64,000 bases of DNA from Dipteris shenzhenensis (lineage: Eukaryota; Polypodiophyta; Polypodiopsida; Gleicheniales): assembly GCA_047967505.1 (NCBI GenBank), contig CM106539.1. One strand, given 5' to 3'. Numbering within the stretch: position 1 is the first letter of the stretch; every line of letters begins with the position of its first letter. The notes under the pieces were generated by a model, which ran no database searches, was not told the DNA's origin, and was given only the letters and a program-made list of their open reading frames with translations. Shown piece by piece: positions 46,322 through 57,640 of the stretch. The translations under genes were made by a program, and so were the position numbers.

Positions 46322-46807
46322 TGTGGGCACTCTTCCCCCATTTGGAGGGCTTAATCAGCGTTGCATTTCTGCATGCATTGCACACATTTGTATTCTTGTA
46401 ACTCTAGTCCTTAACATTTGGTATCAAAGCGGCATGATTCAGTTCATGGACAAGAAGAGAAGACAGATGAGAGGCGGGAAAAGAGGCGAACAACCAAGGT
46501 TGTGCACGAGCAGGAGGACATCGCACAGACAGATAGTGGCTTGACAGAGCGGATGTACAGGCAGGTGGGCACTCTTCCCCCATTTGGAGGGCTTAATCAG
46601 CGTTGCATTTCTGCATGCATTGCACACATTTGTATTCTTGTAACTCTAGTCCTTAACATTTGGTATCAAAGCGGCATGATTCAGTTCATGGACAAGAAAA
46701 GAAGACAGATGAGAGGTGGGAAAAGAGGCGAACAACCAAGGTTGTGCACGAGCAGGAGGACATCGCACAGACAGATAGTGGCCTGACAAAGCGGATGTAT
46801 AGGCAGG
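46322..46807 (+). repeat. 242-bp tandem duplication carrying LTR end, primer site and leader
   Basis: Two adjacent copies (46324-46565 and 46566-46807) differ at only a few bases. Each holds TTTGTATTCTTGTAACTC, CCTTAACA, then TTGGTATCAAAGCGGCATGA, a close match to the tRNA-Met primer site, and then the start of a polar open frame (HGQEEKTDERREKRRTTKVV). It looks like the LTR/leader junction of an LTR retrotransposon duplicated in tandem. The frame continues after the second copy to about 46866 and then stops. Confidence 0.8.
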
Positions 46808-46866
46808 TGGACCGCGTACGGCAGGCAAAGGCGCGACAGAGTAGCTGCAGCCGTGTAGGCAAGTAG

Positions 46867-48495
46867 AGCAGCCTTATGGGCAGCAAAACGACAGCTCCAG
46901 CACGCTCGAACGAGGTTTTAGGGGGGTAATCTACCCACCAAGTATCCCCTTCTACTCGAAAGCAGCCCAACGTGAGTGCACTAGTTTACAGCACAAAACA
47001 AGGAAGAGGAGCACAAGAGAGAAGGAGCAAGAGCTCATTTCAGGTTGTTTTCTGACACAAACGAAGCGGGAGTTGGATAAGTACCGCCAACTCTGGTACA
47101 TTTTGACTTTTGCTGTAAAATAAAGCTCTATTTTGAAATTATAGCAAGTCATTTCCTCTCTTTTATTAGTAAAGGAAATAATTGAAGGGGAAGGAAGATA
47201 TAATAATGAACTCGTCCCTTTCTTCCATCACCTGAAGGAGAGAGGGAAAGAACACCATCATCTCCTCTTGAAGACGGTAGATTAGATGAGACTTATACAC
47301 ATCTTGATTACAATAACCCACGAATTGAATTACCTTCCTCTTTCCTACAAGAACCTCTTGATAGAGAGTTCTCCTTTGGAAATGAGAGGAGAAATGAGTC
47401 CACCCAAGAGCATGGTGATGAGTTTACACCCTTGACTCAAAATTCCTCACACTACCATATGTGCAGTCCCAAGACCTGGTTTTGAATTGGCAGCGTGCCA
47501 ATTACTTCCCATACTTCTGCAATGAGTTGCATTTGACATACATATCCACCAAAATTTTGCCAAAAAAAAGATATCTTTCTGGCAATCTCAGCATGTATTT
47601 CTCCGTCCTTTTCTATGCCTCATGACCCAATTGGCATACATATCCACCAAAATGTTGCCAACAATAAGATATCTTTCCATCCCTTTCTAGCAATCTCAGC
47701 ATGTATTTCTCCCTTGTCTATGGCTCACATGCTGCCATGAGCTCTCAAGCTGAAAACAAGCTTGACAGCATTTGATGTTCAAAGGTTAATTTTACAAGCT
47801 CTAAGTTACTACACTCGACAAGCACCCAATGCCATAAGCAACACCATCATCACTACTCCCTCATCTAATTGTGTGACATGGCCAAGGAGATCAACCATGC
47901 CAATGTGGTGCTCAATAGTCTTTATTCATAACCTCACGGCCTTATCCAGTAAAGCAGTGTGACTGCATAGAGCAAGAAGAAGAGAGAATGTTGTCAGAAA
48001 ACCGAGTCTTTGCGGCTAGTTTTCTCATGCAGTGGAATATAGTAGATGTTAAAGTGTGTGCCACAGAAGAATCTTCAGAGGAGAAGGGAGTGCTGTAATT
48101 CAAAACTTTTGACTTTGTGTCCACAAGATAAACACCAAACTCGAGAGAGAAATGGGGGAACAGTTCAATGCCTTGGAAATATATTACAAATCTGAGTCAA
48201 AACAAGCTTCACAAGTGATCCCAGCACCTGCAGTAATCCGCTGCCTTGGATGCTTTGTGGTGAGCACATCTAGGAGATTACCTGGGAGCACATCTAGGAG
48301 ATTACCTGGCAAGGTGGAGCCTCCAAGGTGGATTGAACCTGTATAACACAGGCGGGATCAGCAGCAACAGTGCAGCACACTTTGTAGAGGATTTACTCAC
48401 CTGGATCAGGTCGCAATCAGCTCAGGTACCTGCTAGGATTGTACGGATGGCAGGCGGGCACTGTATGGGCTGTTTACAGAGGCTGTACGGAGCTG
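46867..48495. other. No recognised gene; two small tandem duplications
   Basis: A ~100-bp imperfect duplication lies at about 47530-47735 (CATACATATCCACCAAAAT and CAATCTCAGCATGTATTTCTC in both halves). A 24-bp perfect one lies at 48262-48309 (GAGCACATCTAGGAGATTAC). Nothing coding was recognised. Confidence 0.4.
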
Positions 48496-49386
48496 TTGTT
48501 GGGATAAGTATGATCAAGGGCTTGCTCTATGGTGCATATGTGCATCTAGGGGAGTCACATGTGTGTTTGTGTGTGTTGTAAAGGCACATCAAGTGCTATG
48601 ATGTGTCTAGTGTGTGACCTAAGTGATGATGTAAGCCAAAGGCAATCCCACTGATGTAGGGACTGATTCCCACTGATGTAGGGGCTGATTGCCACTTATG
48701 TAGGGAAGGTATTACCTTCTCCCCCTTTCTATAAGAGAGAGTCCTCTCTCTCACAAGCCATAATATAGAACTACCATTTTGTTTCATTGTGCTCTCACAC
48801 CTCTTTCAAGATGCATCTATTCTATCCTACGGGATTCTACATTTGGTATCAGAGCTTTAGGTTCTAGATCTAGCCTAGCCTAGCATTAGATGCTTTCAAG
48901 TTTCTCTAGCATAAACTACTAGTTTTTCAAAGCTTCTTCATCTTCTTCATTTTCTTCCTCCTTTCCCAAATCTGTGAGAGCTCTGTTCTCTACCTACAAG
49001 CGACCATTGCTCTCCTCAGCTCCGACACGCCCGGCACGAGATCCTGCTAGAGAGGAGAAAGCCTATGGCATCATTGCTCTTGGCTTAGGAGATGACTATA
49101 TTCATCACATTTCTGATTTGGAGTCTCCTTCTGAAGCTTGGCAGAAGCTTGATATTATTTTTGGTGCTAGCTCTCACATCTCAAAATTGTCACTTAAGAT
49201 TGCTTTCTTTTAATTGAAGATGGCTAGTGGCACTCCTTTGGATGCCCATGTCAATCACATGCGGAGTCTCATGACTTAACTTGCTTCTATCAACTCTCCA
49301 ATCACTACAGATGATGCAATGGCAGTGTTGTTCAAAAGTATGCCTGGAGATTATGATCATGTTGTTACCACTTTGAAAAATCTTCC
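48496..49386 (+). mobile_element. 5' end of a Ty1/copia element: LTR, primer site and broken gag
   Basis: A likely LTR (about 48497-48838, TGTTGGGATAAG to GGATTCTACA, with CTTTCTATAAGAGAG as promoter) is followed by TTGGTATCAGAGC at 48842, a full match to the tRNA-Met primer site. From 48974 the Gag frame reads ALGLGDDYIHHISDLESPSE, then SLKIAFF, a TAA, LKMASGTPLDAHVNHMRSLM, a second TAA, then LFKSMPGDYDHVVTTLKNLP. It is cut at 49386 by the LTR of the chromovirus, so the gypsy element inserted later. Confidence 0.75.
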
Positions 49387-49909
49387 TGACACATCCCCAC
49401 TCTCCTGAAACCTCTGATCTGCAAAACAAACACACACCATGTGAGAAACTAAGCAGGCTGCTCACTACCCAACCATGACATCTACGGGATGTGATCCCGA
49501 ATCAGGAGATGTCCCCTCCGAGCCACGAGCTGAGCTACTGGCACGAACTCTCAATCAGATCCAAACCAGCCTGGTGTCCCATACCACCAGGTGGCGCTGT
49601 GAAGCCCTAGATTTGCCACTGGGCCTTGGGCTACGCTAAGATGCAGGCGCGCGTCCGCGACTCAATCCAGGAACAGACCTGGCACCTGGGAACGAAACTT
49701 GCTCCCAATTGCACCCTGAGAACTGAACCCCCTGGGCCCCTTTTATAGACTCGGGCCCCGAGCGCCAAAAATAGCGAAGACCTATAAATAGTTCGTACCC
49801 TTGCCACTCAACCCGAGAATCAAGCCTGCCTAGCTCTAAGCCTCCCCAGGCTACCTGAGCTAGTCTAGTGTACCCAGTACACGTCAGATACCAATCCGTG
49901 CACATGACA
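49387..49909 (-). repeat. 3' LTR of chromodomain Ty3/gypsy element
   Basis: On the minus strand it starts TGTCATGTGCACGG at 49909, immediately after the purine tract GGAGGAGGGGGAG, and ends GGGGATGTGTCA at 49387 (523 bp, TG...CA, short inverted ends TGTCA.. and TGACA..). A TCTATAAAAGG promoter is at about 49738-49748. No matching copy was found at the 5' side of the element near 54.5-55.2 kb. Confidence 0.8.
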
Positions 49910-50300
49910 TACTCCCCCTCCTCCAAGAACTCACTCCTGAGTTCGCTAAAAAACCCGAAAATGTTCTCTGGAGGTTTTGTAATGTCTCCCATGTTGCATC
50001 CTCCTTAACACGATCCTTCCACTTGATCTTGTATTCCGTGATAGATCGATTGCGAATCTGTCTGTCCCGAAATTCAAGAATACACTCAGGTTCGTGGGGA
50101 ATAAAAGTCAAATCTGTAACTTCTATTATCTCGTGAGGAGAAACAAGTTGATCATCTGTACCCATTACTTCTTTCAGTCTACTGACATGAAAGACTGGAT
50201 GTACTTTAACATCAGGAGGCAATTCTAGTCGATATGCAACTGCTCCAATTCTTTTAATGACCTTGAATGGGCCACAGTATCGGGGGGGATAATTTCGGAA
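49884..50300 (-). pseudogene. Chromodomain end of gypsy integrase
   Basis: The frame 49884-50222 carries [13 protein letters not shown] and then a chromodomain ([36 protein letters not shown]), which places the element among the chromoviruses, whose chromodomain can direct insertion into marked chromatin. It is separated from the integrase core by one extra base in a run of seven C (50282-50288, minus sense). Restoring six would join the two reading frames. This shift could be a real mutation or a homopolymer sequencing error. Confidence 0.85.
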
Positions 50301-51060
50301 CCAAACCAGTACTTAGGCTCTTGGATTCCTTAGGAATTCGCAAATATACCATTGTTCCTTCAGAGAACTCTCTAGGTGAACGATGTCTATTAGCATAAAA
50401 TCTGTCCCGATCTTGGGCACTTCTAATAGACTTCTTGGCAAACTGCAACATTTCCTGCATGCCTAGCAAGAAGTTCTTAGCAGCATCATTTTGAATTCCT
50501 TTTAATCCAACCATAACTGGTGACTTAGGTTGAAACCCGTACATAAGCATAAAAGGAGTGTAACCAGTACTAGAATGCTTTGCACTGTTGTAAGCAAATT
50601 CTATCATAGGTAGATAATCTTCCCATGAAGACTGTCTCTTAGATACATATGCCCGAAGCATGTCTTCAACCAACTGGTTGACCTTCTCTGTACTGCCATT
50701 GGATTGTGCATGATATGAGGAACTCATACTTAGAGTAGTTTCTAACTTCTCAAATACAAGTGTCCAAAAGTTACTTGTAAACTTTGAGTCCCTGTCACTG
50801 ACTATGTCAGATGGCAAACCATACAGCTTAAACAAGTGGTCCACAAACTCATGAGCCAGTTGAACAGCTGAAATAGTTGTTCTAGTAGGTAAGAATCTAG
50901 CCATTTTTGTCAAACGGTCGACTATGACCCAAATGGAGTCATGACCCTTGCGCGTTCGAGGCAAACCAATAATAAAATCCATGGAAATACTTTCCCATTT
51001 ATTACCTGGAATCTGTAATGGCTGTAATAAACCCGCGCTTCTAAGGCGTTCTGCCTAAGT
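50254..51060 (-). pseudogene. gypsy integrase core
   Basis: The frame 50254-50982 holds the DDE integrase core: MDFIIGLPRTRKGHDSIWVI with the first D in VDRLTKM, VSDRDSKFTSNFW (second D), and NGSTEKVNQLVEDML (E). The zinc-binding CRVCH half lies just upstream at about 51060-51080 and is followed by an in-frame TAG. A TGA and a frame change separate this block from the RNase H frame ending at 51104. All three catalytic residues are kept, so decay is recent. Confidence 0.85.
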
Positions 51061-51103
51061 AACATGACAAACTCGGCAACCTAATAAATGCACGCATCTT
51101 AGG

Positions 51104-52086
51104 TCAATAAAAGGTATGCTTCACAAGAGACAGAGTCCTATGTATACCCGAATGTCCAGCACTAGGAGCATCATGACACTCCCAGAGAATCTTGGATTTA
51201 AGGTCCAAAACATCTAGTACACAAATCTTTTCATTGCGGAATAGCAAGCCGTTCCTAATCATCCACTGACCTCCCGCCGCCTGTACCGTTGGTGGCACAA
51301 TCCCTGAGTCTTGGTCAACCATGGAGCTCCCATCTTGGACTCTCTGCCAATAAGAACTGAAATGACTATTAGTTGCGTATAGCCCTCTCAAGGATTGAAA
51401 TAGGTCTGAGGATATTTCCGTAAATGACAAAGCATTTACAAACTTAACTCGACTTAAGGCATCCGCCACACTATTCAACGAACCCTTACGATAACGTATT
51501 TTAAAATCAAAATCTTGCATTAATTCTGCCCATCTAGCTTTCCGTCCCCTCATTTCAGATCCATCACACACATACTTAATTGACTGATGATCAGTCAATA
51601 CAAGGAACTTTGAACCATACAAGTAGTGTCTCCAAACCTTAAGAGCATACACTACAGCATAAAGTTCCTTCTCGAGTGTGGGCCAACGATATTGAGTGTC
51701 GTCTAGCTTCTTACTTTCGAAAGCTACAGGTCTGCCCTCTTGGAATAGAGCTGCCCCAATCGCATAATCACTTGCATCGGCCTCTAAAACATAAGGCCGG
51801 GTAGGATCGGGTAATGTAAGAACGGGTGATTCCTTGATGGAGAACTGCAAGGTTTCAAAAGCCTTGTTCATTGCATCATTCCAAGAGATTGGCTGAGTAG
51901 ACCTGCGTCCACGACCTTTCAATATGTTTGTCAAGGGTGCCGTGATATGTGAATAATCACGCACAGACTTTCGAAGAAATACTGTAAATCCTAGGAAAGA
52001 ATGAAGTTGTTTCACAGTCTGAGGGATAGGCCATTCTAAAACCTTCTGGATACGATCCAGATCAATGCTAATACCTTCAGAAGAAT
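51104..52086 (-). pseudogene. gypsy RNase H and integrase zinc-finger start
   Basis: This frame continues RT (LHSFLGFTVFLRKSVRDYSH) into RNase H (YVLEADASDYAIGAAL, LEKELYAVVYALKVWRHYLY, VLTDHQS, DALSR) and the integrase HHCC start (HDAPSAGHSGIHRTL). It is separated from the main Gag-Pol frame by a single missing base at about 52085-52090 (GHKI is shared, after which the frame changes). It ends at a TGA where TGG is expected. Confidence 0.85.
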
Positions 52087-54468
52087 CTTGTGTCCTAAGT
52101 AAATGATCTCCTTCATAAAGAAGTCACATTTACTCATCTTGGCATAGAGCTTATGTTGTCTTAGAATAACTAAGACAATCCGGAGGTGTCCTATGTGATC
52201 CTCAAGTGTTTTGCTATATACCAAGATGTCATCTAAGAACACTACAACAAATTTGCCCAGACAATTTCGGAACAAATCGTTCATCATCTGCTGAAAAGTA
52301 GCAGGAGCATTGGTGAACCCAAAAGGTAATACAAGAAACTCGTAATGACCATACCTAGTTCGGAATGTGGTCCTATCTATGTGTTTAGCATAGATACGGA
52401 TTTGGTGATAACCCGTACGCAAATCAATCTTAGTGAAATACTTCGCTCCGGCCAAACGGTCTATCAAATCATCGGAAGGAGGTAGAGGGTATCGATTCTT
52501 AATTGTCACTTTATTTAATCGTTTATAATCTATACACATTCTCCATGTAGAATCTTTCTTCTTTCTTAAGAGGACAGGTGCACCCCAAGGTGATTTACTT
52601 GGGCATATATAGCCCATATTCAGGGAATCCTGTAGCTGGGTAGCTAACTCATCCTCCTCTACCTGGCTCATCCTATAAGGTGGTACACTAATAGGTTGAG
52701 CCCCTGGGACTAAGTCTATGCGATGATCTACTGCCCGTTCTGGAGGTAAACCTTCCGGCAGTTGAGCAGGGAATACATCCTTAAAACTATCTAACAACAT
52801 TCTCAATTCACGGTGTTCAAACACACTTAAATCATTCTTGTTAATTACAGAAACAACAAATGAAGAAAGCGGAATCAAAACACACTGATAGACATCATAA
52901 TGAGAAGTGTTTAATATATTCCGAAGCTGCATCGCAGATACAATAGGTCCCTGAGAAGAGGGAATTTTATCACACTGAATACAAAATTGGGTGTCCTTAT
53001 CTACAAAAGAAAGTGTATGCTCCGTCCATCCAATCTGAATATTGTGGGTTTTAAACCACTCTATTCCGATCAACAAGTCTACATGCTCCAGGTGCATAAC
53101 ATAACACGTAAGAACCCCTGTGTAGGCTTGAATCCGGATAGGAAGCGCTTCAACCTTGCGATCCCAAAACTGCTTCCCAGCGGGAAGCTGCACCTCATAG
53201 GTGTGATCGCTAGGTACTGTGAACAGCCCCATCTTCTGCACAAATTTGTAATTAACAAAATTGTGAGAGCTGCCCGGATCAAAGAGAATGTGAACCTGTT
53301 GGTCCCTAACTTCTCCATAAACTCGGAAAAGATCATGGGAACCAAACAACGAAGTATTGAAAGTACAATTACAAGAGAGTGGGCAGGTAATGACATTTAC
53401 AGAAATACCTGTCATCGAGACTTGGTTCGCTCCCTTGGCTGTGGTACGTGGACTCGCCTGGAGCTTCGGTCCAAGCACTAACTTTTGATTCTTGCGCTTT
53501 GGACACTCATTCTTGGTGTGGCTCCGCTCCTCGCAATAGAAGCAATGTCCTTCTTTCTTGAGCCTCAAAGTACGAAGGAAACGGGCTTTACCATTCTTTG
53601 CCTGAGTCAAGTGTTTCTTGGAGGCGTTGTCCGTAGACTCCGTCTCCCCGGTACCAGTCGTAGGCTGAAAGAACTTGCGTTTGTTCTTTCCACTCGTGTC
53701 GGAAACGGTAGTTGCTTTAGCACCGGCCATGGTATCATCATAAATGCGCGCATAATTCATGGCCTCTTGCAAGGTTGTGCATTTATTGTTCTTTATTTGC
53801 AACTTGTATGAATCTGGCACGAAGAAACCTAATAAGGTCACTGGATCCCTGGTTTGCAGATCCCGAAATCTTTGAAGATAAACTTCAAAGGACAAGTTTA
53901 GCTTTGACATATCGAGGGCTTTAAGCTTGCCAACGATATCATAATCGTCCTCCTTCTTCAGGAACTCCTTCCTGAAGACCCCTTCGAAGTCTGTCCATGT
54001 ATTGGGCTTAGGCTGGAGTTCCTTCCACCATAGCAACGCTTTACCTGACATGAAACCGGCTGCAAGTTGGATTTTCTTCTCATCTGGGTATGGATGGAAC
54101 TGAAAGTGTACCTGCCACTTGTGTAACCAAGTGTCAACTACCTCCTTCGTTCGAGACTTTTGATCTCCCGGAAAAGGGTCCGGAGTTATGTCCGGGCCTA
54201 GCACTGAAGCCATGGCATCCACATGTGTGAGTGCCTGCACAGTGCTAGCCAGAAGAGTGAGAGTCGCTTGAATTCCTTGGAGTTGCTGTGTCAACCCCGT
54301 TTGATTTGCATTAACCTGCTCGAATTTTCCATCCAGAGCAGTGGTGAATTGAGTGAAGGTCTTTTTCGTAATCAGGTCGTCATAAAGACCCTGATCCTCC
54401 TCTCCCACAGGAGTGTAATCCAAATCTTTCTCTCCCATGGTGAACTCGGGATTTGCAGAATCAGACAT
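52036..54468 (-). pseudogene. gypsy Gag-protease-RT polyprotein
   Basis: A long single frame (open to 54867) with the likely Gag start at 54468 ([15 protein letters not shown]). Gag: capsid region [33 protein letters not shown]. Zinc knuckle [14 protein letters not shown] (about 53505-53550). Protease [16 protein letters not shown], where Pro replaces the Thr or Ser of the catalytic DTG/DSG, possibly inactivating. [64 protein letters not shown] with both catalytic Asp. The frame upstream of 54468 is only a translation of leader repeats. Gag and Pol lie in one frame, as in many plant gypsy elements. A one-base deletion ends this frame at 52036. Confidence 0.9.
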
Positions 54469-54900
54469 AACTGAAATCTGATTTGAATATAGACTGAGAG
54501 AAATAACTGATTGAATCGAAGCGGAAAGGAGAATACTGAAAACTGGTGAACCGGAGGCGCAATAATCTTGGAGTTTGGCTGAACTTGATGCCGGCTGCAG
54601 CGTACGGAATCCTGCAGCGTACGGAATTCTGCAGCGTACGGAATCCTGCTGACCGTATGGCTGACGTGGCTGTACGTATGGCTGACGTGGCCGTACGGCT
54701 GCTGACGCGATCCGTACGGCTGCTGACGTAGTCGGTACAATCGCTGATGTGTGCGTACGGCGGCTGACGTAAGCAGTACGGTGGCTGATGACGCAGGCTG
54801 TACGGCTGATGATGTAGCTGTATGGCCGCCTGGCGCAGGCTGTCCCGCAACTCGATGGCGCAGTCACTTCGTAGGACAGTGAGGGCTCTATGCAAGGCTA
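54469..54900 (-). repeat. Repetitive leader with CGTACGG / CTGACGTGGC motifs
   Basis: Upstream of the Gag start, irregular repeats of CAGCGTACGGAAT(C/T)CTG (three copies, about 54598-54650) and GCTGACG(T/C)..CCGTACGG (many, 54650-54800) form a minisatellite-like leader. No primer-site match or LTR end was found, so the 5' LTR seems lost or replaced. Confidence 0.7.
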
Positions 54901-55669
54901 TGGCTGGGGCTGGAACCCTGTCCATCTATATAGGGAACAGGGCAGCCTAATTAGGAAGCCTTGCTTCCAAAAAAGGCTCACCCTCCCAGCTTTGGAGGGT
55001 GGTGCTTTTTCGAAAAAAGCAACACCACTTGGAAGGTGGCCGCACCGTGTTCCAGCTCCTTGCGCCTCTCCCTGCCCTGGCCGAAAATTGTACCAGCCAT
55101 AGTACACAATTGCAGCCTCCACCGCAGCCCCGTCAGTCACTACGCCTTGTTGGGGTAAAGGCACTATGGCCACCCAAGTACAGTTAGTACACTTAAGTAC
55201 AGTTAGTACTTTTATTGTTAAGTACACTAAGTAGGATTCGTATGCATTTGTTGACCTACGGGATAGTGGAAGATGCATTGAGTACTACATTGTAGACTTG
55301 AGCACTGAATGTGCCAGTCAAATTGGGGGTTTTGCAATTGGATGCATATCAGTGCTGGGGGATGCAATTAAATGCCTTACAGTGGTCAGTGAAGCGGTAA
55401 ATGCACTAAAATTCTAAGAATTTTTTCTTCCAGTCAAGGGGCTTTTGCCTAAATCCCACTCTAAACTGTGTTATACAGTTTTAGTGGTATCTTGAAGCTT
55501 GAAGTTGACAGGTTTGAACAGTCAAACAGTCATTTACTGATTCTGTACTTTCTGGTACAGTCAGGTACTGTTCTGTGTCAACTGTGGGGCTGATTACAGT
55601 CATTGTACAGAAGTACAGAGTGCAAAATACACTGCTGTCTTTCACTGTAATTGCAGGGCAGATGCTGCT
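54901..55669. other. Spacer between the minus-strand gypsy and plus-strand copia elements
   Basis: It contains a CTATATAGGG box (about 54926-54936), a strong 29-base hairpin with TTTTTCGAAAAAA at its centre (about 55000-55028), and GTACAGTTAGTAC repeats (55178-55225). A TTAATATCAGAG at about 55669 could be a decayed primer site of the copia element. No LTR matching either element's 3' LTR was found here. Confidence 0.4.
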
Positions 55670-55924
55670 TTAATATCAGAGTATCGCTGATTGTACAACA
55701 GTGCATTTAATGATGCAAACACAGTTGCTGTTCGGATACTACAGCAAGCAGTAAACAGTTATAATTCTCTGTTTAATTGGGAGATGGGAGAAATATTTGC
55801 AGGTGCAGTTCCTGTTGTTCCGCTGCAGGAATTAAATTTTTTGAGCACAGTTCAAGTGCCTGTGTGCACTTGGTTTGCAGGGAGTCAGGCACCCAAGTGT
55901 GGGTTATATTTCCTGCTGATTGTA

Positions 55925-57640
55925 ATGGCTTCATCCTCGGAGTCCTCTCTTCTTAATATTAAAAAGTTGCAGGGTGCTGCTAACTACCCGATGTGGAAAA
56001 AGATGGTCCTGAATGTGCTAATCCTCAGGCAGTTTCATGCTCCTATTATACACAAAGGTGTGAAGCCCATTGGCACATCTGATGATGCTTGGGCACTAGC
56101 TGATCTGTCAGCAAAGTCCATAATTGAATTGTCACTCCATGAGAGTGTTGTTTGGAATGTGGATGGTGAAACAACAGCCTGGGGTGTGTGGAAAAAGCTA
56201 CAGGACACATATGAGCAGCAAAGTGTAGCCACAAAGATATATTGGTTGCGCAAGTTCTTCAATCTGAAGATGAATGAAGGGACCTCCATGGATGCACATC
56301 TCAATGAGTTCAACTCAATTGTTACTCAACTTGCGAATCAGAAGTATGTGGTGGATGAGGAAACCAAGGGTATGGCACTCTTGATCTCTCTTCCTGAAAG
56401 TTGGGATACATTCACCACAGCTGTAACAAATGCAAACACTTTCATAAGTTTTTCAGATATCACAGGGCTGATTTTGCAAGAAGAGCAGAAGCTGAAAGCT
56501 CAAGATGCAGTAAAGCCTAACAATGCCTTGAATGCAAGAGGGAGAAGTCAGCAAAGAGGCAAATCCCAGGAAAGGGGAAAAGGCAGGAGCAAGTCCCGCT
56601 CCAACAAAGATGTTGAGTGCTACTACTGTGGCAAAAAGGGACATACCAAAAAGCAGTGCTTTAAACTGAAAAATGATAAGAGAGACAAAGCCAAAAACAC
56701 TGATGCGTCAGATGCAAAGGCAATTGTACCAGTAAGCAATGGCAAGAGCAGTGTGAAGATTGAAGACCTTCATTCTACACACGGTTATGACAGTGAGGGA
56801 GAGGTTCTATTTCTCTCTACTTTGGATGCTCATTCTCTCCATGCAGGAGATTTTGCAGACATGCACTCTTGGATCATTGACTCAGGTGCCTCATTCCATG
56901 TTACACCTTACAGAGAATTGTTTGTCAGGTATGCAGCAGGCAGTAACGGAGTCGTGTTTCTAGGGGATAATCATGCATGCAGTATTGTCGGTGTTGGAGA
57001 TGTCAGGCTTGTATTTGCTGATGGTACTCAGCTTATGCTTCACAATGTCAGGCATGTACCCGAAGTCAAGAAAAATTTGATTTCTACAGGCATGTTGGAT
57101 GACGAAGGTTTTGTGACCAGCTTTGGTCATGGTTGCTGGAAGGTCACCAAAGGTGCCCTGGTTGTTGCCAGATGTTCTAAGATTGACACGATGTATACTC
57201 TTCATGCTAAAGTATGTAATCATGCTGATATTCATGCCACCGAGCTGCCGAATATTTCTATGTGGCATAGCCGGATGGGACATATGAGCATAAGTGGAAT
57301 GGAGCAATTGGCTCGCCTTGGCTACTTACCGTCTCTGAAATTTTCTGATTTAAAGTTTTGTGAGCACTGCATATATGGTAGACAGTTACAGTGTCCTCAT
57401 AAGAGGAGATTAGGACATAAAGATGCTCAACTTGAGCTTGTGCATACAGATGTGTGTGAGATGCCTAATCCTTCACTTGGAGGTGCACGGTACTTTGTCA
57501 CATTTATAGATGATTCCACAAGGAAGGTGTGGGTGTATCCTCTTCGATTGAAGAGTGATGTCTTTCCAGTGTTCCAGAAATGGCTTGCTATGGTTGAGAA
57601 CCAAACAGGCAGAACACTGAAAAAGGTCCACTCGACAAAT
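55925..57640 (+). pseudogene. copia Gag, protease and integrase start
   Basis: The likely start is 55925 (MASSSESSLLNIKKLQGAAN), although the frame is open from 55691. Gag has GAANYPMWKKMVLNVL and the UBN2 core (VWKKLQDTYEQQSVATKIYW, LPESWDTFTTAV). Zinc knuckle CYYCGKKGHTKKQC is at about residues 232-245. Protease has WIIDSGASFHVTP with the active Asp at residue 319. GAG-pre-integrase has MWHSRMGHMSISGMEQL and CEHCIYG. Integrase has HTDVCEMP, where the usual YGPM is shortened, and FIDDSTRKVWVYPL. The frame then runs into a deletion junction near 57630, after which RT continues in another frame. Protease and zinc-knuckle residues are intact. Confidence 0.9.
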
